This document shows positions 51,705 through 63,000 of a stretch of DNA of 64,000 bases, piece by piece; within the stretch, counting starts at the first letter, position 1, and every line of letters begins with the position of its first letter. Origin of the DNA: Armillaria gallica (lineage: Eukaryota; Basidiomycota; Agaricomycetes; Agaricales; Physalacriaceae); the NCBI GenBank assembly GCA_037576215.1, contig JBANDB010000004.1, forward strand, positions 4,464,001-4,528,000, given 5' to 3'. A program made the translations under genes and the position numbers. The notes under the pieces are model-generated. The model did no database searches. It was not told the origin of the DNA and was given only the letters and a program-made list of their open reading frames with translations.

Positions 51705-54700
51705 CTAATCAACAGCCATCACAGACTCGGAGTCTAACAGTCTATTAGCACCATCAACATCACTCGGCGTTGTTGTTGTTGTAGTGACAGTCACGCTCCC
51801 AGCCACATCATCCTCCTCTGCCGACTCATCTGTAGTGCCCACACTCCCTCCAGAGTCTCCCGAGTCCTCATCTGAGCCTGAGTCTGGATCAGGAGGATCA
51901 GACCTGAACACGATGTCTGCCTCTTGTTCAATAGCATCTGGTGAGGCAGACTGCGCAGACATCCTGCGCCTTTTCTTTGACGTACTGGTCTCGACAGCCT
52001 GCTTAACTTCAGTTAGCAGCTTGATCCACTTAGCTTTGTCCCATGAATCCAACGTCACTTGATAGACTGATACACGTTTCGTCTTGACAGTCTTTTTCCA
52101 GACATCCTTGCCGTACTTGGCATGTTCCGCTGGGTCAAGAGTGAATTCCTCCGTGATGTCATCAAAATTTTGCCTCAAAAATGCGGGAGTGGCAGTATTA
52201 ATGAACACGCCGGTGGTCCACATAGAAATTGCATGCTCAACCTGTGGTGACATTGATTCAGTTCATTAATAGATCACGAGCAAAGAAAGTTCTCATACTG
52301 CCTGCTCTGTAAGTAACAGCGCACCTTTCGGGTATGGAATTGTTGAGAGATTGTTCATAGGCTCCAGCACCATAAAATGAGCCTCAGCCATGACCCGAAT
52401 AATCAATTTGTGGCAAAACATTCCTTAGTAGTTGCATGGTGAGTCAGTATGAATCATATGAAGAAGGGGACTGACCCTTCTCTTTGCTCCATCATTCTTT
52501 CAAACTTTCCACATAAATGGTGGGCTGAGAGCCTCGCAAGGGGCTACCAGAATGAAAAAAAATGACATAGGGTCGATTAAAATTTTTTGGGCACCAGCGC
52601 TGGACCTACCTACCTCCACATGACAAAAATGATGTCATACAGTCCAAATTTAGCTAATTATGAAGTGAAAATGAGAACGTGTGTCATATTCATGTACTAT
52701 TATTTACCTAAGTATCATTTTGAGTACAATTTAACACATTTCTAGCAGGATCAAGAAAAAATAAGAATTTGGATGCATGATGTCATATGCTGACTCATGA
52801 TGGCAGTGCAGCCAACACTCTGTCTGCTCCCAATGTTGTGTCGCACAGGCATGATAAAGATGGAAGGTCCATTGATTAGACATGTTGGCACTTTCTTCTT
52901 TTACCTTTGGAAGGCATTTTTTGGGCCATTTGAGGAGGGTCAACTTTTTTTTTTGGGGCCTGCTGGCCCGACCTACCTACCTAGCCAGTGTTCCAGGCTG
53001 CAATTCCGGTAGCCCCTTGGAGCCTCGATGTTTCCCTCTGGAGATGTTGGCATGATGAGGTATGTCATATACTGTCCAATGAACTTGGGTGTCGAGAGCT
53101 GATCAGCATGTTCTACAATAAAGGCCTCAACTGCTTTTTCTGCCTCTACGCAAATTTTGTGGCAAAAATCAGTGATACAATAATTGGCCTGGTAGTAAAT
53201 GAAGTGTTAATATATGGCCAGAAGATAAGAGCAACATACCAAGCCCATCCATGCGCTCTTCTCTCCCATGCAGTATTCAGTCCTTCCAAATTCAATGTCA
53301 ACCACCTCCTGAACATCCTTGACAGATAGTGGGGCCCAAGGGGTCACCGATTGCCCCACCTTCTCATGAAGATAGGGAACGATCTGCTTGCTGAAGGCAT
53401 CCTGAGTGCGGTCTGGCAAATCGTTTATCCTCCATTTCTTCTTGCCACCTCGTACCTGTGTCGCAGTCATGATTAGTGGATCCTCTTTCTTGACTATTTT
53501 GATGACATCCTAGAATGTGATGGTTAGCCTATAGTTAAAAGTACAAGCCCTGATGATATACCATCACACCCACTGGTTTGCGGTCTGTTGAATTTCCCTT
53601 GGTCTTGACGATGTTGAGAAATTCAGGCTTGATATCTTTGTCATCTTTGACCATGCCACCAGCTCAAACAAGCGAGTCGTTTTCTTCGTTTGTGGTATCT
53701 GTAGTATAGAAGCATTAGCATAGCAGCAAATGATTAAAGACATCATAAATGCATACCTTTTTTTCCAGTGTTGCGAGGCCCATCCCCACTCTTCTTTTTC
53801 TCCCAGTTTTTTGCTAACTCGCTGGCAGGCTTTGAGGTCTTGGCCTTGACTTTCTGCTTCTTCATAGGTGGTACTTGTATCTCAGGAGGAAGAGATTCAT
53901 CATCAGAGCACAGGCTATAAAACCATGGTTATCAGTAAGCTGCAACGAAAATGAAATATAAGAGATACATGGCAGTTTCATCTTCTGTTGCTTCAGCAAT
54001 GACTTGATTTTTATGTTTCAGGATATGCTTGGATGCTGTAGCAGTCTCTGCTTTGGATTCAGGTCCTGATCTCGGCCAAGAAAGCTTGGGTGTGGCCACA
54101 CCCTCGTTGGTGAATCGACTATTGGCGATAACGGTGTGTGCGGAGACTTTTACCCTGGGCTTTGGTCCCAATTTGGTTGCCAGCTTCCCCACCTTGGCAG
54201 CATCAACATGATCTCCAGATTTGCCATGAGGTACATGCTCATCTGACTCTTCTTCTGATTCCTCACCACCAGTATGCATCGGGAGGTCTTGCCCATGAGG
54301 ATTTTCTTTTTAGCCACTGTGAGTAGTAGAATCTCACAGTATTGAATTTACTGACTTTGTTGCACAGTACTGGTATGCTCTTGGATTTTCTCATTTGTAG
54401 AAGTTGCTGCAATCTCTGGTTGTGATAGCTGCTGGTTCAATGGGAGTTCCGACATCTGGTTTGATGGGAGTGGGGGAACAATGACACCAGGCTGAGGATC
54501 AATGTCGTTGCCTATAGCACAAGAGTAAGTATAATATCCCACCGTGCCAACATTGAACTGACCTGCTTTGTTCCTAGCCAAAGGAACACATTTTTTGTTG
54601 CCAGCAGGGTGATTTGCTGTCAAGTCTCGAACCACATCCTCCCGACGAAGCGCATCTTCAAGAATAGCTACATCTACCTTGGCTTTGTCCCTTTGTATCT

Positions 54701-54953
54701 GTAGCTTAGCACTATCGACTTTTTTTTGCACCCATTTTTTGATCTTTTCACCGAGAGTTTCAATGTCATCAGGATCCTTCCAGTCATCAATGGTTCCAGG
54801 ATGGTGCTCTTTGTTACTATTCTGCAGCTGCATCCTCTCAGCTATGGGCTTTTGTGCTATCGCAGAAGGAAGATCAAGCATTTTTTTGGAATGGCAAGGA
54901 GGCATAGAGGTAGACAATAGAAAGGTGAGTAGGTAACAGTGCTGGGCCGCCAT
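51705..54953 (-). pseudogene. Plavaka-associated accessory gene, broken
   Basis: Starts at ATG 54953 on the minus strand. Blocks in order: an N-terminal coiled region (KIKKWVQKKVDSAKLQIQRD), an acidic Lys/Glu-rich middle (54279-53932) and a basic stretch (MKKQKVKAKTSKPASELAKN). Then come GGKKKWRINDLPDRTQDAFS and VKDVQEVVDIEFG (53470-53207), later KGALLLTEQA joined over an intron to VEHAISMWTTGVF, and KRVSVYQVTLDSWDKAKWIK. This order is one I associate with a second gene that accompanies Plavaka transposases in mushrooms; its function is unknown. A TGA at 53664-53666 replaces a probable CGA, and a hAT MITE (52537-53019) interrupts it. Confidence 0.6.
52537..53019. mobile_element. hAT-type MITE, 483 bp, nested in Plavaka element
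   Basis: Ends CAAGGGGCTACC and its complement, with the exact 8-bp duplication GAGCCTCG at 52529-52536 and 53020-53027. CTACCTACCT motifs occur near both ends. Removing it joins minus-strand sequence that reads QHLQRETS then LSAHHLCGKFERMMEQRE without a stop, so it probably landed in or beside an exon of the accessory gene. Confidence 0.9.
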
Positions 54954-55048
54954 GTCACATCAAGTTGACTTTTTTTTTACAAAGTCCAACCAATAGCGTG
55001 ACTTAGCAATTCATCCTCCGACATCCAACCTCCTCAATTTGCTCAACT

Positions 55049-58000
55049 ATGCCAAGAACACTGAAACAAAGGACAATTCCTTGCAAAAACAAAGCACTTG
55101 GTTGCATGCGATACTTCTCATCTGCAAATGGTGTCTCCATTCACCTGGCATCATGCAAATTCTGCAGTCTCTCATTTGGTCCAACTGTGCAAACACATCA
55201 CTCTCATGCTCAGCTTACACCAGCAAGCCCATCACAGCTATCGGAACATGGACATACTAACAATAGTGGCCATGTCAACATGCCAAGTCCTGCAGGAAGT
55301 CTTTTATATGACGCCGAGGAAGAAGACAATGAAATACAGGAATCTATGGAGTATCACCCTGCTGTTAATGGTATGTAGAATCTATTTTGGCATTATCTTT
55401 TAATCTTATATGGTCCTCAGGGAAGCCTTGTGATAGCGAGGGTAATATTCTTCAGGATGAGACTCCACTGCCAGATAGGATACCAGAGAGTGCCTCACAG
55501 GAGTTCGTCAAGTACCATCCCACAGTCAATGGTGCATTGTATAGGACTTAATCTATCTGCAGGTATACTGACAACACATTTACATCATTTAGGTAGACCG
55601 TGCGATAAGGATGGGTTCATTCTCCCTGATGGAACACCTCCACCACCCTTTCTGCATGGTCCCCCAGATGACTTCACCCCTTTCGACGATCATCCATCAT
55701 TTGAGCTCGCAGACCTACTCTATCACCGTAACCAGATGTCAGCTAGCCAGATCAATGATCTACTACAGATCTGGTGTGCAAATGCATGTAACGGATCAGA
55801 GAGTGTGCCTTTTGCCAATGTCAATGATCTCTATCATACTATTGATGCAACCACGATCGGCAATGTTCCATGGCAGTCATTTACTGTGTCCTTCAATGGT
55901 GACTTAGGAGAAGGTGAACCCCCAGCATGGAAAACTGCCGAGTATGAAGTTTTCTTTTGTGATCCTCGTGCAGTGCTCCAAAACCAACTTGGCAATCCCA
56001 ACTTTGCATGCGAGATGGATTTCTTGCTGAAGCGAGTGACAGATAGACAAGGAAAATGCCATTATATAGATTTCATGTCGGGGAATTGGGCATGGAAACA
56101 AGCAGTAAGTGATTCCGCCAGTTTAAACTTCCAAATTGAGATGTCTCATCTAGGACCGTATCTCTGAAGAACTCAACCTCACAGATATAACCTTCTGTCC
56201 AATTATTGCGGACAGTGACAAGACGACAGTTTCAGTGGCCACCAGTCAAAATGAATATCACCCTGTCTATGCTTCAAATGGTCTTATTCACAACAATGTA
56301 CGACGGGCCCATCGGGATGGGGTTTCTCTCCTTGCCTTCCTCTCAATACCTAAAAGTATATCTTTCAATTCATACTCTGTGAATTTTAACTCATCTGTTT
56401 ACCCAACTACCAGCGGATCGTGAGCATCATGATAGTCCTGAGTTTTGCACTTTCCGTCGTCAGCTATTCCATGGATCACTCCGTGAAATCTTTCAGTCAC
56501 TACATGCTGGAATGGAGATGCCAGAAGTGATATGCTATGGTGATGGTCACTACTGCCAAACTATCTTTGGGCTTGGACCATACATCGCAGATTATCCTGA
56601 GCAGGCCTTATTAGCCTGTATTGTTTAAGGATTGTGTGCCAGGTAGTATAAGCAGTTTCACTGGTGAATACTATTGTTTTGATATATTTCAAAACTAGGT
56701 GTACAGCATCACATCATCATCTTGATGGTCTCGGAGGCTGTTGCACACATGAACATACCTTGGCCTGCTTTCAGGCCATGTCTTCAAAAGAAATGTGGGA
56801 TGACTATGGGATTATTGATGGAATCATGGTGAGCATGAGTAATTCACGGCTTGCTGTCTCGTGTTTTCTTGCTGATCATAATCCTCTACAGCCATTCACA
56901 TCTGAATTTCCAAGAGCAGACATTCATGAATTGCTGTCCCCTGATCTTCTCCACCAGATCATCAAGGGCACGTTCAAAGATCACCTGGTGACTTCATCAG
57001 CAATCTCACAAACGGTATAGAGGGTATAGGAACCATGCGGCTATAGCACTCTATACCCTATAACACGGTATAGGGCTATAAGGGACATGTGTGTTTTCTA
57101 TAACCATTTTCATAGGGCTACGGTCTTCCTATACCAACTTATACCAACCAAACTTAGTCCTATGCAGGCAGCTCCACTAGGAATTTCTCGTCGTTCAATC
57201 GTGGGAACTAATGCAGTAGAAGACATTTAATGATTATAATATTAACCGTCTGTGTACAAATTAGATGCATCTAAGGCATACCCGCTATTTACTCCCCCTC
57301 CAACATAAACGCATATTCCGACAACCGTAATGTCTCAGAACGGAAGGTTTACTGGTGTATCTAGTTCAACAATATCACCTAGCATAGTGTAAGTACATGG
57401 TTGCACATTGCGAAATGACAACTCACATTAGAGATGCAGAGTAAAAGAAGGGAGAAGAAGGCGCAGCAATGAGCAAACGATCCTGCGGTGGGCGAAGTCA
57501 GCATTGATCCTATGGTGAGAGGTGCTATGCACGCACCAAAACTACTCCATCCCATCTAGCCCAACTGCGAGACTGGGGATGATCGCCATATTCGCGAACG
57601 CTACCAACATCTCCTGCTATCTGTGCCTATTGTCCTTCAGGCGCTCCCCAAGTCCAGTATCCATATTGTCCACACAGCTTCCTGTCCAAGTTAGTGTACC
57701 ACAGAGTAAATACCGAGCGCATGGGAACCCGCAAAGAAAGGAGGGAGGGAACTGAGAACTTTTGCATAGCGCCAGATTTGGGATATTGAGGACATTGTCC
57801 AATGTTGATGAGACCGCACAATAAGACCCTATGGATAGTTCGCATAGCTTGGAAGAGCAAGAATAAAAGATGACTAGCTGAAGTGCCAGATATTGTATGG
57901 ATGGGAGAGTAGGAAGGGGATGGAAGTGGGAGAAGAAGAATAAGCGAAACGAAAATCAGCGCAAAGTTCAACTTACACGTGACCACATGACGTGATTGTG

Positions 58001-59868
58001 CACGGGCCACCTCCATTTGGGGACGGCGTGCTCGATGCGCTCTTGGCTCCAGTCTTTTATTCCGTTTGGGATAACCTTCAACTATATAATCCTAGCTATT
58101 TTATATCACTCTCCTGTGTTTGAAGTGTTACAATGACCTCTTTACATGTGTTTGATGGAGCCTGTCCATAGATGTATAGTGGTATAGGTGCTATAGATGC
58201 TATAGATTGCGAATACATGCAAAATTCCCTATACCGCCTATACCACCTATACCCTCTATATGGATGCGAAATTGCTGATGTTGGGTGGAGGATTATATCA
58301 AGTCTGCACACACCCCTCAAGAAGCCGCTCGAATTCTCGCTGATATTGATCGCAGGTGAGTCAGTGCAACTCTATTAAGCATGCCATAATGTGAGACCAT
58401 CTCAGGATTGCTGCTGTGCCGCCGTTCCCTGGTTTACGTTGATTTCCTGAGGGATGGGGTTTCAAACAGTGGACTGGAGATGATTCCAAAGCACTTATGA
58501 AGGTCTGTCTGCCCATGCATGATCTCTTCCTGTGCTGACTTGGTTATAGGTCTATCTTCCAGCAATTTCTGGCCATGTTCCGCCGCAGATGGTCTGAGCT
58601 TTGGCAGCCTTCATGGATTTTTGCTATCATGTTCATCGGTCTGTTATTGATGAGGATGATCTGGTCAAGATCGATGCTGCTGTTGCCAAATTCCATCAAG
58701 AGCGAGAGATTTTTCGCACAGTCGGTGTTCGCAAGGATGAGGTTTGTAATGATGGTACTCGTATTAATGCATTCTCTTTGCCATGCCAACATGCTCTTTC
58801 GCATTATCGCCATCTGATCCAAGAGTTTGGAGTGCCAAATGGACTCTGTTCCTCCATAACTGAATCGAAGCATATCAAAGCTGTCAAAGAACCATGGCGA
58901 CGTTCTAGTCGCTTTGAAGCTCTGAGCCAGATGCTTCTGATCAATGAACAGCTTGACAAACTGGCAGCCATATGTGTGGACTTCAAGGCCCGAAGGATGC
59001 TGGCCGACTCACTCTTTGGATCGGAGCCTAGGCTGGCAGATACATCAGCAACAGACACCAATGAAGATGATGATGGAGATGCTGTCGAGTTACCAGATGT
59101 GCTTGCTGAGGTTAAATTAGCATGGACGCCTGGTAAGTTGTGCCATGTATTACTGGAAATACTGTGCTTATGCACTGCTGCAGTGCCCGCAGCTAAGGCA
59201 CCCCGGAATGTAATACTAGTATACTACTAGCACAGCGACTCGGTCTTCCTCGCCTACCAGAACTTATACAGAGATTTCTGTATGAGCAGATGGCAGGTGA
59301 GCTACGCTTCCCACCGGAAGAAGTGGAGCTTCGCCAATGCCCAAAATATCAGGGCAAGATCATTGTCTACCCTTCCGCTGTCTCCACATACTACGCACCC
59401 AGTGATTTATCGGGAATAAAGGGCCTACATCGAGAGCGCATACGTGCAATGACCTCATGGCGAAGAGGTCCTGCACGTTACGATTGTGTATATTGTGAGG
59501 CTGATGGTACCGGAGATGATGTAAAAGGCTTTCGTTCCCTGCATGTCGCTCGTGTGCTCCTCTTGTTCAGCCTTTGGCATGAGGGAAAGTATCACGAGTG
59601 TGCCCTGGTAACATGGTTTTCGCCAGTCAGTGATGGACCCTGTGCAGATACCAGTATGTGGGTGGTCGAGCCAGACACAGATGCACGAGGCCAGTGTATT
59701 ATGTCTGTGATTCATCTGGATTGCATTCTTCATGCGGCGCATTTGATTGGGGTGACAGGGCAGGAATCAGTACCAAAAGGCCTGAAGCCTAGTGACACTC
59801 TCAACGTACTTCCTTCTTTTTTTGTCAACAAGTATATAGACCACCATGCACATGAAATCGCATTTTGA
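55049..59868 (+). pseudogene. Plavaka (KDZ) transposase, nearly full length, broken
   Basis: Begins MPRTLKQRTIPCKNKALGC with a Cys/His finger. Conserved blocks follow: PPPPFLHGPPDDFTPFDDH; FICDPRAV-like FFCDPRAVLQNQ; YASNGLIHNNVRRAHRDG; ICYGDGHYCQTIFGLGPYIA; FKDHLV; then after the nested element IAAVPPFPGLR, GFKQWTGDDSKALMKVYLP, SLPCQHALSHYRHLIQEFG, ITESKHIKAVKEPWRRSSR, and a C-terminal domain ending at 59868. Breaks: TAA at 56626-56628 (for Gln), TGA at 58440-58442 and 58595-58597 (for Arg), a frameshift near 59200-59230, and the 1286-bp insertion at 56995-58280. An exon pair near 55360-55640 is duplicated (YHPAVNGKPCD and YHPTVNGRPCD). Confidence 0.88.
56995..58280. mobile_element. Non-autonomous CATCAG-ended element nested in Plavaka transposase
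   Basis: The inverted ends are imperfect: CATCAGCAATCTCACAAACGG at 56995, and CATCAGCAATTTCGCATCCA as the complement of the right end at 58280. The terminal CATCAG matches the TIR of the host Plavaka element. The flanks are TT on both sides. Removing the element plus one TT joins KDHLVT to WVEDYIKS, which matches the Plavaka pattern as I know it. Inside both ends are many GGTATAG/CTATACC motifs (57014-57150 and 58170-58260). No transposase gene is present. The boundary could shift by 2 bp (TSD AT instead of TT). Confidence 0.8.
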
Positions 59869-60099
59869 AAACTCGTTGAGTGATGTCATGGCCTGGAATC
59901 TACAGTTAGTACAAGATATATAGACTCGGAAAGATATGTAAGATGATCCGGCCAAGATCAAGACAGCGAAAGACCGCCGTTTTAAGACCAAGCAACGAAA
60001 GACCCATTCTGGGTTTTCCTGATGGTTTACATTACATTATATTGCCGACTCTTGCCGCTGATGCCGAATATCCATTGTTTATACATATTTACATTTTGC

Positions 60100-63000
60100 A
60101 GAGTCGGATAAGGAAACCTGTGACTAGGGGTAGACCTTACTTCCAGCAAGGTAATACCTGAGATCAAAAGGCGTCAAGTCCGCCCCGTCATAGACTGCTG
60201 CCACTAGTACTCCACAAAAAACGGTACCCGAAGCCCAAGACGTTGAGCTAGAACGGCAAGTGGAATGAAAATCTAACAGTAAAACACGCACCTTCACTAA
60301 TTTGAAGTCTAAGCTGTATGAGAATGGGCACGAGACATCTAGAAAAACACTGGTAGACCAAAACAAACAGAGCGAGGGCCACGGAGAGTGAGTGTACACG
60401 AACAAGCAAGTAGTATTAAGTTCTCCGCACATCGACCACCACCATGATTAGCGACCTCCGTATATTTCCACTTCCCGGTCGTCTCAACGCTCCCGTTTTT
60501 GGATACCGGGATACGGTCCGAAACAGCTTTTGGCATCCTCTCGCTCATCCTCCAACCACATCACTGGTGTCATTGTAAACCCACCCAATCCGACGACGAT
60601 TTCTTGGGCTCACTTCCCTGGAACATTAGACATCGTCAAAATGCACCACCCTGCCGGCCCTCTCTACACGGAAGAGCAACTCAGATAGCGGGACTACCGC
60701 CAGCTCCCTCTCTGGACAACCAGTCGCTGTTGTTGGCATCAGCCAGCATCTAGGAGTACAGACCAGTTTTAAAAGACACGACTGCCCAAGTCACTCTGAA
60801 TCAGAGCGAGTGCCAACCACCGAGCGACTCATGGCTCCGTCGCACATAGACACTTCTTGGTGCGTTATCCATTCTCAAGCGCTTATATGCTGTTGATACA
60901 ATCTTTAGTACACATTATCAGCTCGCCTATTTAGCACGTTCTTTGCACTGTCAGCACAGTTCGGCGTAACCTTATCTCTTATCGACGCTCGGACTCTAGA
61001 CATTACATCCGCGGACTCAACAAATGCTCTTCGGCTCTCAAGCTACAATCCTTCACATGCCCAGGATGGCCACTGAGCCCATGGCTCAGGACATCTGCAA
61101 CCCATATGAAAGAGCATCTCATTCGTCGTGAGTGCCTTGTTGGTCTACTGGCAAATTTTCATTGACCCATTTCTAGATGGTTTTGATCGTCTTATCATGG
61201 TTCTCCTCCCGTTAGCCTTCGTCTTCTTATCATATCTATTATATCTGATGGTGTCCGGCCGTATGCTTGATTCTGGATCTCGTCATTTTCGGCGCGCAGG
61301 AAGATTGGACTTGGGATTGTGGAAGGTGTGCTCTCTTTTTATTTACAAATTTCTCACCGACTATGACAATGACATATCGTCCAGGATACGTGGCTCATAC
61401 GTGTCGTGAATGCGTACATCAAGAATCGGCATCAACTGGCGTACTACGCAGACCATTCGCACTCGATTACTAGTGGTATGCGTCACAGGTGGCCATCTAG
61501 TGGATTCGAGGTGCGTCAATTCTCCTTTGAAATTTTTATATGCAACTAATCAATGCCACTGTGTTGGTAGACTCGTATTCAATGCCTATTCCTTCGTCGA
61601 CAACCATCGTGAAGTACAACATACCTTCATCAACCATACTCACCTTGCCACCGGACACTACCATCGACCTGCAAAGCACGCCAATGAAGACTATCCGTTC
61701 ATCTTGCAGGACGGCGAACATCCACTCACCTTGACGGATGACGACAACCCAAGCATTCTGAGTAATAATTGTTGCTTCGCAGACGTTTTCTACAAGCGGG
61801 AGAGCACGGTTGATATTTTGCGTAATCGAGCGCTGTTGGTACGGAATCCCATCGTAGTGCGTACCCTATTCTCTCGAGGTGCACCCTCTGTTTGATTGGC
61901 GTAGTTAGGTACTCGGACATGTCTTTTACGTACCGCTATGGACACAGGTGGCAATTTTAGCCCAGACAGAGTTTTAATTTTTGAGGAGAAGTTCTGTTGG
62001 TCAGTCTCAGTATGGTCTACTACTTGTCTATCTATTGACAGCCCGTTAAGGTTTCCATGGCGTTCGTCGAAGCAGCGAGCGCCCTGCTTGTCTCCAAGTT
62101 GCCGCTACATCACCTTGCCGACCTTGAAGCTGTAGCGCCAAGCCTTCAAACCCGCAGAGGTTCGCTCCTGAACTAGGAGGAGCTTGCGGGCTCTAAAAGG
62201 CACTGCTCCCCCAATCATTGCTTACTGTTGTTGTGCGCCCAAGTTTTGCGGTGTTTTTCCATCAGCTGCTACAACTCTCTGTTCTACACCAGGTGGTGAA
62301 TCCTGGATAGCTAGGACGGCGACTTGGACGAACGGATCTTCCCCGATGACCCGGATTACGGCGATGTCTGTAGTCATCCCTGTTCACCTCCACATCTCGA
62401 AATTTCTCCACTGTGATGATCTCCCTTGCCACTCCTCTTTTTCAATGTTGATTTTCATGTCACCTCGTATCTTGCGAGCTGTAGAGATTTTGCAAGAGCC
62501 CTCTCGACCGGGTGTGGTCCAAATCTGTACGATTGGACTCGGACCGGGGAAACCGAGTCCGACCCACGAGTCCACCTGCCACCGAAATGGGACGAGTCGT
62601 ACTGGGTGCTACTTAGTGCCACTAGCGCTACTATTACCATTCTTGTCCCTAAACCCGACACACTTCTGCTACTAGGGCGCAAGTTCCGCCCACAGGCTGC
62701 GGCCCAGTGCACCGGCATCACTTTTTCAATGCTAAGTCAGTGAGCGTCGCTGCCATCAATAAATGTGCAGGGCGCATTCTTCCCCTCATATGTGTGATAT
62801 TCACTGAAAAATGTTTATTTCATGATTCATCTACTATATCCCGCAAATACCGTAAATCAAGATAGTCCGGTCCATGCTCGCCTGGGTGTATCTGTGGAGG
62901 TTCGTTTTGGACATCTGTGGCGAAACTGGGGTGCGTCGGGAGCGGGACAAGACTACGCGAGGGCGCGGCTGAAGGGTTCAGGGTTGAGTGGCATCGTGAG

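Larger units (their letters stand above)
51408..60024. mobile_element. Plavaka (KDZ) transposon, 8.6 kb, defective
   Basis: The 19-bp terminal inverted repeat CATCAGGAAAACCCAGAAT is exact at 51408-51426 and 60006-60024. Inside both ends lie clustered AAAGAC/GTCTTT motifs (51420-51580 and 59960-60010), likely transposase-binding subterminal repeats. Two genes are transcribed divergently from a short shared region (54954-55048): an accessory gene to the left and the transposase to the right. Both are broken. Two later insertions are nested inside (52537-53019 and 56995-58280). No short target duplication is evident next to the TIRs. Confidence 0.85.
51322..60099. repeat. Pair of 70-bp direct repeats flanking the Plavaka element
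   Basis: 51322-51391 and 60027-60099 both begin TTACATTA and share TTGCCGACTCTTGCCGCTG, then continue as aligned but diverged sequence (CGATTCCATT versus GAATATCCATT). The left copy ends 16 bp outside the left TIR and the right copy starts 2 bp after the right TIR. They are too long and too diverged for a normal target duplication. Confidence 0.6.

Noticed and set aside
57018..58258. TAGAGGGTATAGG as hAT-type ends of the nested element
   Set aside because: No 8-bp duplication at these positions; the inverted similarity extends outwards to CATCAG, where removal restores the Plavaka frame.
51408..60024. TET/JBP dioxygenase gene carried by the KDZ element
   Set aside because: Such cargo is known in some fungal KDZ elements, but no HxD...H dioxygenase motif or matching exon was found here.
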